Under the pieces are notes generated by a model that did not search any database, was not told where the DNA came from, and was given only the letters and a program-made list of their open reading frames with translations. Shown piece by piece: positions 1 through 6,017 of a stretch of DNA of 7,581 nucleotides. A program made the position numbers and the translations under genes. The first letter of the stretch is position 1; every line of letters starts with the position of its first letter. Origin of the DNA: Acidobacteriaceae bacterium (lineage in GTDB: Bacteria > Acidobacteriota > Terriglobia > Terriglobales > SbA1); contig PMHI01000303.1 in NCBI GenBank assembly GCA_003156615.1, forward strand, positions 6,715 to 14,295. Direction: 5' to 3'.

Positions 1-266
1 AAGCCGTAGACGGCGTTGTCGTAACCGATGGCGCCGACGGTACCGCGGACTACGTTTTGGAAATCGACGTAGGCTTTGGTGGTGATTTCTCCGGCGATGA
101 CCACGAGGCCCGTGGCGGTAAGGGTTTCGCAAGCTACGCGGCTGGCGGGATCTTCGGAGAGACAGGCGTCGAGGATGGCGTCGGAAATCTGGTCGGCGAT
201 CTTATCGGGATGGCCTTCAGTTACGGATTCGGAAGTAAACAAAGCGCGGTTCTTTGCTGCTGGCAA
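1..266 (-). CDS. metK: S-adenosylmethionine synthetase MetK, N-terminal part (runs off left edge)
   Basis: MetK makes S-adenosylmethionine from ATP and methionine in the cytosol. Only the first 88 residues are in the window, against about 385-400 for the family. They match the family N-terminus closely: [21 protein letters not shown] at residues 10-30, then [10 protein letters not shown] and [10 protein letters not shown]. By alignment to the E. coli enzyme from memory, His19 (ATP/phosphate contact), Asp21 (Mg2+) and Glu47 (K+ site) are all present. The chosen start is TTG at 264-266. It gives the usual short lead before FTSES and has a GAGGAG Shine-Dalgarno 8 nt upstream, while no ATG or GTG in frame fits better. 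The SD lies in a small hairpin and is preceded by a leader of about 110 nt (separate entries). Nothing suggests damage. The family call is very secure. Confidence 0.96.
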   Translation of the reverse strand, partial: MPAAKNRALFTSESVTEGHPDKIADQISDAILDACLSEDPASRVACETLTATGLVVIAGEITTKAYVDFQNVVRGTVGAIGYDNAVYG

Positions 267-273
267 GATTTGT

Positions 274-286
274 TCTCCTCAGGAGA
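274..286 (-). promoter_or_regulatory. Hairpin holding the metK ribosome binding site
   Basis: Read on the minus strand this is TCTCCTGAGGAGA, a perfect 5-bp inverted repeat with a 3-nt loop. Its 3' arm is the GGAG of the metK Shine-Dalgarno, about 8 nt before the TTG start. When folded it would hide the SD. The stem is short, so this may be a chance result of an SD next to its complement. I infer possible translational control, but no known riboswitch core is visible around it. Confidence 0.4.
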
Positions 287-381
287 CTGCTTCGGATTTT
301 TAGCTTCTGGCGATGCCGGGGGGTACTGCAGGCGGCCGCAAGGATCACATAACCGAACGGTCACTACTTAATTCCATCAAA

Positions 382-410
382 ATGCTACCAGACCCCTGGC
401 GGTGGCGCAA
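382..410 (-). promoter_or_regulatory. Predicted sigma-70 type promoter for metK
   Basis: On the minus strand, TTGCGC (405-410) and TAGCAT (382-387) are separated by 17 bp, and a TGG precedes the -10 (extended -10 form). Transcription would start near 375, giving a leader of about 110 nt before the metK TTG codon. The -35 matches the consensus in its first three bases only, so this is a reasonable but unproven call. Confidence 0.4.
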
Positions 411-530
411 GATGTTTTAATCCAAATGTTTGGGGGTGAATTCAATAGCGGAATTGGCATGGTGGATGGATAAATTCGGGTGGCGAACGGCATGGGCCGG
501 ATTTCGGGAATCAGAGATCCCGGGATGGAG

Positions 531-580
531 ACGACGGTGGAATCCCACCCTTCAGAAAGCGCCGGGCTAGCCCCGGCCCT
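531..580. repeat. GC-rich double-hairpin element, REP-like
   Basis: Two inverted repeats lie back to back: GGTGG-AATC-CCACC (536-549) and GCCGGG-CTAGC-CCCGGC (561-577). The second contains the perfect palindrome GGGCTAGCCC. The element starts 14 bp after the rodZ stop, so the second hairpin could also act as a rodZ terminator, though only a weak T-rich stretch (GCTTTCTG) follows it on the minus strand. The wording resembles interspersed intergenic repeats I associate with Acidobacteriota genomes. There is only one copy here, so repetitiveness is inferred. Confidence 0.4.
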
Positions 581-593
581 CAGGAAACTATCC

Positions 594-1931
594 CTAGCGA
601 TTGGCGGCGGGGAGTTGCGTCGGCGGCACTGGGTGACCTCCGGGGGCATCGAAAACGTAGGTTTTGACCTCGCCTCCGTTTCCTTGAGCTGGGACTTCTT
701 TGCCGTTCAGCAGGAAGCTGAGGCCGGCGGCGTTTCCCGTTTTTACGATGATCTCGTGGCGGGCGCGGACAGAGGTATGTGCGGGCGCGATGAGGGTTTC
801 ACGGGCGACGGGTTTGCCGTCCGCCATGAGAGAGACCCAGGTGGTTTGCTCGGCACGGATCTGCACGGTGAAAGTAGGGGGCGGCTTCGGAGCAGCCACG
901 TGCACAATGGCCCGGGCCGGCTTAGCGCCTGGTTGGGGCGGTTGGGCGGCAGGTTTGCGCGCGGAACCGGTGGCGGCTGCCATCGGGGATGCCGGGTTTG
1001 CTGAAGGAGCGGGTGCGGCCGACGCAGACAGGCTTCGCGCCGCGGAGTTTGGGAGCGGCGTAGTGGCGACGGAGTTTGTTGCCGGAGTTCCAGCGGGCGA
1101 CGCCGGTCCTCCCCTTGGCGAACTGGCGGGACCCGCGGTCCGGGTTGCTGCTGACGCCGGAGACGAAGTTGGCGCCGGGCCAGAGGACGGAGCCGGAGTT
1201 TGATTGGAAGAGGCTACGGTGTTGGACGCTGGCGTGGGCTCGGCCTGGCGGCGAAAATTCCAGAAGGCTAGAGCCAATGTTACCAGCAGTAACGCCAAGG
1301 CCAGCTTGCCCCACGGAATCGGCGTGGAAGACTGAACGGCGGGTTCGCCGGGATTTCCTGCGGGATATTTTTGGCGGAAGCGCTGGGCGGGAAGATGGGC
1401 CGCGGAGGCACGAGTCGCGGAAGCCGGCCGCGCGGAAAAATCTTTGCTCTGATTCTGAGGATGAAGGTCTTGATCGCGAGGGTCTTCGTTGCGATTGCGT
1501 CGATCTTCATTGCGCCGATCTTCATTGCGACGACCCAGTTTGCGGCGGCTTTCTGTGCGCAGTTCGTGGTTGTGATTATGGCCGTCATCGTTGGGGTTGG
1601 CAGGAAGCTTGTAGCGGGAAGGAGCGTTGGCGACGGGCGGGAGTTTACCGGCCTGGGCGCGGAAATCCGGGAGGATAGACTGCTGCAGGAACTGACTCTC
1701 ACGCAAGGCGGTTAGATAATCGGCTACGACTTCTTCTTCGTCGAGTCCGACCTGGCGGGCGTAGGCGCGGACAAAGCCTTTATTGAAGACGCCGCCGGGA
1801 AGCTGGTCAAAGTGTTCGTCTTCGAGAGCGCGCAACATGCGGGTGCTGATTTTTGTGGTGTTAGAGATGGCATCGAGCTCAAGACCGCGCTGCTCGCGCT
1901 GTTTGCGAAGTTTTTCTCCGAAGGCTCCCAC
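594..1931 (-). CDS. rodZ: RodZ-like cytoskeletal/morphogenesis protein (HTH_25 + TM + DUF4115)
   Basis: RodZ is a bitopic inner-membrane protein that links the MreB cytoskeleton to the elongation machinery and helps set cell shape. The 445-residue protein has the full layout. A Cro/XRE-like helix-turn-helix at about 1-75 carries the family signature (LRALEDEHFDQLPGGVFNKG, 33-52; FVRAYARQVGLDEEEV, 53-68). A hydrophilic linker (about 80-205) is rich in Asn, Arg and Asp, and one membrane helix spans 208-225. A low-complexity Ala/Pro/Ser periplasmic spacer (230-352) leads to a C-terminal beta domain of the DUF4115 type (about 354-430, FTVQIRAEQTTWVSLMADGKPV). The start is GTG at 1929-1931 with AGGAG 6 nt upstream. 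It is longer than E. coli RodZ (337 aa), mainly because of the spacers. The linker holds a 15-bp tandem DNA repeat encoding RRNED-like units. It appears to be transcribed alone. Confidence 0.9.
   Translation of the reverse strand: MGAFGEKLRKQREQRGLELDAISNTTKISTRMLRALEDEHFDQLPGGVFNKGFVRAYARQVGLDEEEVVADYLTALRESQFLQQSILPDFRAQAGKLPPVANAPSRYKLPANPNDDGHNHNHELRTESRRKLGRRNEDRRNEDRRNRNEDPRDQDLHPQNQSKDFSARPASATRASAAHLPAQRFRQKYPAGNPGEPAVQSSTPIPWGKLALALLLVTLALAFWNFRRQAEPTPASNTVASSNQTPAPSSGPAPTSSPASAATRTAGPASSPRGGPASPAGTPATNSVATTPLPNSAARSLSASAAPAPSANPASPMAAATGSARKPAAQPPQPGAKPARAIVHVAAPKPPPTFTVQIRAEQTTWVSLMADGKPVARETLIAPAHTSVRARHEIIVKTGNAAGLSFLLNGKEVPAQGNGGEVKTYVFDAPGGHPVPPTQLPAANR
1501..1530. repeat. 15-bp tandem repeat inside rodZ
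   Basis: Two copies of CGATCTTCATTGCGM (M = C or A), at 1501-1515 and 1516-1530, differ only in the last base. Degenerate copies flank them on both sides (about 1481-1500 and 1531-1545). The unit is in frame and encodes repeated RRNED-like pentapeptides (residues about 134-150) in the charged cytoplasmic linker of RodZ, so copy number can change without a frameshift. Confidence 0.75.
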
Positions 1932-1973
1932 GTACAGCTCCTGTTAAGTTGCGCCCGCTAGTGAGATGCAATC

Positions 1974-1979
1974 ATCATA
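1974..1979 (-). promoter_or_regulatory. Possible -10 element for rodZ
   Basis: TATGAT on the minus strand, 42 bp before the rodZ GTG, is a good -10 hexamer match. No convincing -35 lies 16-18 bp upstream. It would give a leader of about 35 nt containing the rodZ SD. The rest of the 212-bp gap 1932-2143 shows nothing I can name. Confidence 0.3.
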
Positions 1980-2143
1980 GGCGAAGGCGGGAGCAGACGC
2001 CAGAATTGGTTGGGGGAAAAGGTTACTTGGAGTGTGCAGCACCTCGAGGGTAAAGCCCGCCTCATGACGAAGCCTTTATCGCCGCGCTGCAGCCGCCTTG
2101 CGCCACCCAAGAACACGAGGACCACTCCATTCTCCCGAGCGGC

Positions 2144-2566
2144 TTACTGGGATTTTTTATCGAGCACGATGGTGAGGTCCGCCTTGCAGGTCTTGGCAGG
2201 GTCGTCGAAGGCTGAGCCCTCGCGGTCGCCTTGGGAGGCGCGGAAGAATAGTCCCTGTTTGGTCCTGTCGGGGAGTCCAGTGAAGCGAGCCTTGCCAGCG
2301 GCGTTGCTGCCGACTTCAAGGTCAAGCTTGTGGAGGTTCATGAATCGGTACGGAATGTGGACGCGGATTTTGGCGTCATACACCGGCGCACCGTTGGAAT
2401 CATTGACCGTGAAATCCGCCGAGCATGGGCCGATGCCGCCGTCGATGACGGCAACGGTTTTGGGGTCTACCGGAGGGGTATTTTGGGCTTCGAGGATGGG
2501 CACGGAAGCGAACGCCAGCAGGAACGCGCTCGACAGCGTAATTTGGCGCCGAGTGATCATTCGCAT
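2144..2566 (-). CDS. Small secreted protein, carboxypeptidase-regulatory-like / Ig-like fold
   Basis: This 140-residue protein starts with a clear signal peptide: a basic start (MRMITRRQ), a hydrophobic core at about 10-25, and a likely cut after LEA at residue 27. The mature part is one small beta-rich domain: CSADFTVNDSNGAPVYDAKIRVHIPYRF (48-75), then LDLEVGSNAAGKARFTGLP (81-99). The 'V.D..G.PV.DA.I.V......G....T....G.A.F.GLP' pattern is typical of transthyretin/carboxypeptidase-regulatory-like beta sandwiches. Cys48 and Cys127 are the only cysteines and could form a disulfide after export. No catalytic motif is visible, and the role is unknown, perhaps a surface or periplasmic binding domain. 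There is no SD before the ATG, and a second in-frame ATG lies two codons in. It is transcribed away from the GGDEF gene. I am confident it is a real exported protein; the fold call is an inference. Confidence 0.75.
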   Translation of the reverse strand: MRMITRRQITLSSAFLLAFASVPILEAQNTPPVDPKTVAVIDGGIGPCSADFTVNDSNGAPVYDAKIRVHIPYRFMNLHKLDLEVGSNAAGKARFTGLPDRTKQGLFFRASQGDREGSAFDDPAKTCKADLTIVLDKKSQ

Positions 2567-2572
2567 ACTATA

Positions 2573-2600
2573 AGAATACGCCCCGCAGGTTAGCTTGCAA
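2573..2600 (-). promoter_or_regulatory. Promoter abutting the start of the small secreted protein gene
   Basis: On the minus strand, TTGCAA (2595-2600) and TATTCT (2573-2578) are 16 bp apart. The -10 ends only 6 bp before the ATG at 2564-2566, so transcription would begin at or next to the start codon. TATAGT lies directly after TATTCT and is an alternative -10. No SD exists between promoter and ATG, which fits a leaderless mRNA. Confidence 0.5.
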
Positions 2601-2689
2601 AGAAAGCTCGCAGCTGCTAGCTACGGACTTCACCTCGGCCGTATGCAATAGGTCGCATTGGCTTTAGGGGTTCGGGTTACCAAGGTTCA

Positions 2690-2718
2690 TTGCTCCAGTG
2701 GCGGTGCACCCATATACT
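2690..2718 (+). promoter_or_regulatory. Predicted sigma-70 promoter for the GAF-GGDEF gene
   Basis: TTGCTC (2690-2695) and TATACT (2713-2718) are separated by exactly 17 bp. Transcription would start near 2725, leaving a leader of about 37 nt with an AAGGA SD at the right distance from the ATG at 2762. The -35 overlaps the upstream in-frame TTG at 2690, which argues against that codon as the real start. Confidence 0.55.
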
Positions 2719-2761
2719 TTTGGGACTGTCACTCCGTCCTCGAGAGATCAAGGAATCAGCT

Positions 2762-3826
2762 ATGTCCGAGGCCACCGGCACGCGACTCACCCGCCAGAGC
2801 CAGGAGCTGATCATCTTCCACGACGTGGCCAAAGCGCTGACGTCGTCGCTGGACCTTGACTCCATTCTGCAGACCATCATGGAAAAGATGGCGGAGTATT
2901 TTCGTCCCGACACCTGGTCGTTGCTGATAGTGGATGAGGAGCTGAGTGAACTCTACTTTGCCATTGCGGTGGGCGAAGCGGCGGAAGCTTTGAAGAATGT
3001 CCGGTTGAAGATGGGCGAGGGTATCGCTGGGTGGGTGGCGATGCACGGCGAGCAGGTGATTTCGACCGATGTGGAACACGATCCGCGCTATGCCAAGCGC
3101 ATCGACGAGACCACGCGGTGGGAGACGCACTCGGTGATTTGCGTACCGCTGCGATCGAGGCTGCGGGTGCTCGGCGTGATCGAACTGGTGAATGTGGACA
3201 TGGCGCATTTCAGCGAGCAGGAACTTTTCTTCCTGCGGGCGCTTTGCGACTACGCCGCCATCGCCATCGAGAACGCGCGCTGGGTGAAAAAGATCCAGGA
3301 ACTGACCATCACCGACGACTGCACCGGCCTTTATAACGCGCGCCACTTGTACAAGACGCTCGAGACCGAAGTCTACCGCTCGGCCCGTTTCGGCTACCAG
3401 TTCAGCGTGCTGTTCATCGACATCGACCACTTCAAGGCCGTCAACGACACGCGCGGCCACCTGGTGGGCAGCAAGCTGCTGGCAGAAATTGGGAACCTGA
3501 TCAAAGCGCAACTGCGTTTGATTGACATTGCCTTCCGTTACGGGGGCGACGAATTCGTGGTGTTGTTGCCGCAGACCGGCAAGGATTCCGCGCTGGTGGT
3601 CGCCAAACGGCTGCGCGATGCGCTCCGCGCCAGCAGTTTCTGCCGCGAAGAGGGTCTGAATTTGAATGTGAGAGCTTCCATCGGACTGGCGACCTATCCC
3701 AACGATGCCCGCGACGCGCGCGACATCATCCGGCAGGCCGACGAGATGATGTATCTGGTGAAGAACTCGACCCGGGACAATATCGGGATTGCGCAGCGGG
3801 GAGTGATGAAGGGTGAAATTGAATAA
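2762..3826 (+). CDS. GAF-GGDEF dinucleotide cyclase, candidate Hypr type (c-di-GMP / 3',3'-cGAMP)
   Basis: This 354-residue soluble signalling enzyme has no membrane segment. A GAF sensor domain covers about 25-172 (GEGIAGWVAMHGEQVISTDVEHDPRY, 85-110; SVICVPLR and VLGVIELVN follow), and a short linker leads into a GGDEF cyclase domain at about 180-345. The catalytic parts are intact: FIDIDHFKAVND at 218-229 (metal-binding Asp220, base-contacting Asn228), the GGDEF loop at 261-265, and Lys334/Arg338 matching PleD K442/R446. The inhibitory I-site RLID (252-255) sits five residues before GGDEF, as in PleD. The odd residue is Ser237 in GHLVGSKLL, where canonical enzymes have Asp (PleD D344) to bind guanine. 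Asp-to-Ser here defines Hypr GGDEFs, which can use ATP plus GTP to make cyclic AMP-GMP. Activity is inferred, not shown. The start at 2762 has AAGGA 7 nt upstream. The gene stands alone, divergent from one secreted protein gene and convergent with another. The GAF ligand is unknown. Confidence 0.92.
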   Translation: MSEATGTRLTRQSQELIIFHDVAKALTSSLDLDSILQTIMEKMAEYFRPDTWSLLIVDEELSELYFAIAVGEAAEALKNVRLKMGEGIAGWVAMHGEQVISTDVEHDPRYAKRIDETTRWETHSVICVPLRSRLRVLGVIELVNVDMAHFSEQELFFLRALCDYAAIAIENARWVKKIQELTITDDCTGLYNARHLYKTLETEVYRSARFGYQFSVLFIDIDHFKAVNDTRGHLVGSKLLAEIGNLIKAQLRLIDIAFRYGGDEFVVLLPQTGKDSALVVAKRLRDALRASSFCREEGLNLNVRASIGLATYPNDARDARDIIRQADEMMYLVKNSTRDNIGIAQRGVMKGEIE

Positions 3827-3911
3827 TACTGTAGTCGTGTAATTAGCGATTTAGAACCTGCGAAGTAACTGCCGATTTTCCTTACGTTTTCCAAATTACC
3901 CCATCAAGAAA

Positions 3912-4979
3912 TTACAAGTTCTCCTTGGGCTTCTGCGGCTCGGCCGCGTCCTTATCTTTCACTTCCGGATCTTTCACTTCCGGCTTCCAGGGGTTTGCGT
4001 TGGCGGGAGCATTGGGGTTTACGCCGAAGTCCCAGAGGTAGAGGTTCATGCCTTCGTTCCCCTGGATTTCAATCAGGGCGTATTCGCCGGGTTCAAGATT
4101 GTGGGTGGGGGTCAGCTTGTACCATCCGCCGCTTATGCGGTCGATGGTGGCGTTTACGAAATCCTGGTCCTGGCTGAGCTTGCCGGCGGCGTTGCGCTTG
4201 AGGGCACTCACGATGCGCTTGCCACCTTTTACTTTTACGCGCACGATGTGGAAGCGATCAAAAGGGACGATTGCTTGCGCGGGTTTCTCCTGGGGGCGTT
4301 GCGCCTCGGCGCGTGGAGCGTCGAGGCTGGGCTGGGACAGTTGGGGGGATGCGGTTTCGCCCTTCGGCGGCAGCCTGGGGTCTTGCTCGTCGACATTGAT
4401 ATAGATAGAAGGCACGGCGACGTGAACGTGCACGGATGCGTGTTCGCCCTCGAGTTCCACGGTCGGCTTGGCGCCAGCCATGGGAATGCCGCTAAAGATG
4501 TTGGCCTTGGTGTTGCGGTTGAGGTCACCCTCGGTTTGCTGCATTTCGACGAGTTGCGGCTGGCCCTGAAAGTTGTCGAGCAGGAAGATGCCGGAATCTT
4601 CCGGGAGGCGCAGTCCGGGGGCGACTTGTGGGAGCTGGGACGCTTGGGCTTCCGTCTCCTTGTCTTTCTCCTTGTCCAGGGCAGCGGCCTCGGGGATGGG
4701 GGAGGTGGCGCGGTCTTTCTCGTACTTTTCGGTGGCCGGCCAATCCACTAGGGAGGAGGGAAGTTCTTCCCATTCGTTGCGCTCGGCACTTTTGTAGCGT
4801 ACGCGGTCGCCTTTGACTTCATACTCGGTAACCATTTGGTAGGACCCGTCTTTAAGGATGAGACGACGAGCCAGGTCCTGGGCGGGGGAGTGCAGAGCGA
4901 GACTGAACCCAAACAGGGCGATGGCCATGAACAGTAACGTGCGACGGGGATTTGTTGATGCTGTGGTTGTGCGGGTCAT
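3912..4979 (-). CDS. Secreted protein of unknown function, 355 aa
   Basis: I do not recognise a named family. The N-terminus is an export signal: basic (NPRR, 10-13), hydrophobic core (LLFMAIALFGFSLAL, 15-29), likely cut after SPA at 33. The mature protein begins with a short beta-rich segment (RLILKDGSYQMVTEYEVKGDRVRYKSAERNEWEELP, 39-74), like small domains in other exported proteins of this type. A Lys/Glu-rich linker (84-112) follows, then a central region (120-200) with IFLLDNFQGQPQLVEM and VHVHVAVPSIYINVDEQDP. After a Pro-rich spacer comes a C-terminal beta-rich part (240-320) ending in EYALIEIQGNEGMNLYLWDFGVN. The tail carries a duplicated EVKD unit. No catalytic motif or lipobox is visible. 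The ATG at 4977-4979 has no clear SD, but later in-frame ATGs would cut into the signal peptide. Its stop lies 85 bp from the convergent GGDEF gene. A periplasmic or outer-surface location is inferred. Confidence 0.75.
   Translation of the reverse strand: MTRTTTASTNPRRTLLFMAIALFGFSLALHSPAQDLARRLILKDGSYQMVTEYEVKGDRVRYKSAERNEWEELPSSLVDWPATEKYEKDRATSPIPEAAALDKEKDKETEAQASQLPQVAPGLRLPEDSGIFLLDNFQGQPQLVEMQQTEGDLNRNTKANIFSGIPMAGAKPTVELEGEHASVHVHVAVPSIYINVDEQDPRLPPKGETASPQLSQPSLDAPRAEAQRPQEKPAQAIVPFDRFHIVRVKVKGGKRIVSALKRNAAGKLSQDQDFVNATIDRISGGWYKLTPTHNLEPGEYALIEIQGNEGMNLYLWDFGVNPNAPANANPWKPEVKDPEVKDKDAAEPQKPKENL
3954..3983. repeat. 15-bp perfect tandem repeat at the 3' end of the 355-aa gene
   Basis: ATCTTTCACTTCCGG occurs twice without a gap (3954-3968 and 3969-3983). 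Read on the minus strand it encodes the duplicated EVKDP/EVKDK units at residues about 334-343 of the secreted protein, in frame, in its charged C-terminal tail. Confidence 0.85.
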
Positions 4980-5157
4980 GCGTCTAATTGGATGCGTCGG
5001 TTTTGATGGTCTTGAACTATTATCGTCCTAGGTGGGGTCTATCCGCTAACTGGCAGACGGAACGCGATTATCTGGGCGAGAATGTTGTGTGGGCGGGCGG
5101 TGTCAATGAGTTCGATAAAAAGGCACCTCGAAGAACCCACGGAAAGAATGCGTCGGA

Positions 5158-5186
5158 TTGTAGTATCCTCGGCTTGTCGATATTCT
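5158..5186 (+). promoter_or_regulatory. Predicted promoter for the 259-aa secreted protein gene
   Basis: TTGTAG (5158-5163) and TATTCT (5181-5186) are separated by 17 bp. Transcription would start near 5193, about 27 nt before the ATG at 5220. That leader has no recognisable SD. The site lies in the 240-bp divergent gap (4980-5219) shared with the 355-aa gene, for which I found no good promoter. It also argues against the earlier in-frame starts at 5082 and 5148. Confidence 0.45.
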
Positions 5187-5219
5187 GTTGCACGCACGAC
5201 GCCACCGACTCCAGACTCA

Positions 5220-5999
5220 ATGAACCCTAGACTTTTCTCCTGTTCTTTCGTGCTGTCTACGCTGCTCTGGATTGCGATTCCCTTTGGGCAGAGTGCCGCG
5301 GCGCTGGCTGCGGCGGCCACGGGTCGTTCGACGCAGGGAAGCGTTGCTTCCGCGGCGCCGCCACCGCAGGGCGCGGCGGTTTCTTATACGTCGATGACGC
5401 AACTGAACGAGTTGCTGGCGCAACTGGAGGCCACATCGAAGAGCACAGCGGCTGACCTCACGAAACTGCGAATTGAACACTGGAAGACCGACGCCGGCTC
5501 GAAGAAGCAGGCGCTGGGCAACGTGGATTCTCTCCAGCGCAATCTGCAGAATGCGTTGCCGGGGATCATTGAGCAATTGCGCAATGCGCCGGAAGACCTC
5601 TCCGTCACCTTCAGGCTCTATCGCAACCTCGACACCCTCGACTACGTGCTCGGCAGTGTAGTCGAATCAACCGGCGCATTTGGAGCCAAGGACGATTTGC
5701 AGGCTCTCTCGAACGATCTGGATGGTCTCGACAAGAACCTGAAAGCATTGGCGGAACGCATGCAGACCCTGGCCGCCTCGAAGGAGCAGGAGATTGTGCG
5801 TTTGCGTACGGACTTGAAGACGGCGCAGGCGGCGATTCCGGCCGAACCTCCGAAGAAAATTGTGGTGGATGACAACGAGCCGCCGAAGAAGCCGGCGGCG
5901 AAAAAGAAGCCTGTAGCGAAGAAGCCGGCGACAACGCCGGGCACGACTCCGGCGACTGCGCCGCCGCAAACTCCACCGGCGCAATCCAAACCGCAGTGA
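5220..5999 (+). CDS. Exported helical protein with Lys/Pro/Ala-rich tail, 259 aa, unknown function
   Basis: The family is not recognised. Residues 1-27 form a signal peptide (MNPRLFS, hydrophobic SFVLSTLLWIAIPF, likely cut near QSAA). A short Ala/Pro/Gly segment follows. From about 58 to 205 the sequence is predicted to be almost all helix with heptad-like leucines (MTQLNELLAQLEATSKSTAADL; DDLQALSNDLDGLDKNLKALAERMQTL; EQEIVRLRTDLKTAQ), so it probably makes a helical bundle or coiled coil. The tail (209-259) is low-complexity PPKKPAAKKKPVAKKPATTPG, positively charged and likely disordered, perhaps to bind peptidoglycan, LPS or another anionic partner; that is a guess. The start at 5220 puts the signal peptide at the N-terminus. 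An in-frame extension to 5082 adds residues with no export signal and passes through the predicted promoter. The channel gene follows 124 bp later on the same strand; co-transcription is possible. Confidence 0.75.
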   Translation: MNPRLFSCSFVLSTLLWIAIPFGQSAAALAAAATGRSTQGSVASAAPPPQGAAVSYTSMTQLNELLAQLEATSKSTAADLTKLRIEHWKTDAGSKKQALGNVDSLQRNLQNALPGIIEQLRNAPEDLSVTFRLYRNLDTLDYVLGSVVESTGAFGAKDDLQALSNDLDGLDKNLKALAERMQTLAASKEQEIVRLRTDLKTAQAAIPAEPPKKIVVDDNEPPKKPAAKKKPVAKKPATTPGTTPATAPPQTPPAQSKPQ

Positions 6000-6017
6000 G
6001 AGAATGCGGCGTCCGGC

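Larger units (their letters stand above)
267..593. other. Intergenic region between metK and rodZ
   Basis: This is 327 bp with no gene I can support. The part near metK (267-410) holds the predicted metK promoter, the 5' leader and the SD hairpin. The middle (about 411-530) shows nothing recognisable and is less GC-rich. The part near rodZ (about 531-580) is GC-rich and carries two adjacent hairpins that look like an interspersed repeat. One open frame spans 377-649 on the minus strand, but it overlaps the end of rodZ and has no coding signature. Confidence 0.6.

Noticed and set aside
267..480. Known SAM riboswitch upstream of metK
   Set aside because: I looked for SAM-I, SAM-II and SAH core sequences and found none by eye. 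Only a hairpin around the SD is evident.
1076..1678. Open frame of 200 codons on the plus strand, and others at 480-1004 and 700-1203
   Set aside because: All are antisense to rodZ, whose HTH, membrane helix and C-terminal domain are unmistakable.
2010..2573. Open frame of 187 codons on the plus strand
   Set aside because: It is antisense to the secreted 140-aa protein, which has a signal peptide and a recognisable beta domain. No SD or family supports the plus frame.
2690..2761. Upstream TTG start that would add 24 residues to the GAF-GGDEF protein
   Set aside because: It overlaps the predicted -35 element, has no SD and adds no domain. ATG at 2762 has a good SD.
2567..2761. GEMM-type (c-di-GMP or cAG) riboswitch in gaps around the cyclase
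   Set aside because: No GEMM core such as the conserved ACGCAAAGCC-type segment is visible here or in the other gaps.
2756..3511. Open frame of 251 codons on the minus strand
   Set aside because: It lies antisense to the GAF-GGDEF gene, has a His/Arg/Val-rich composition and matches no family. It is a GC-rich shadow frame.
3827..3911. Bidirectional terminator between the convergent GGDEF and 355-aa genes
   Set aside because: The gap is AT-richer but contains no compact hairpin with a T-run on either strand.
5082..5219. N-terminal extension of the 259-aa exported protein
   Set aside because: It would bury the signal peptide 46 residues in and run through the predicted promoter at 5158-5186.
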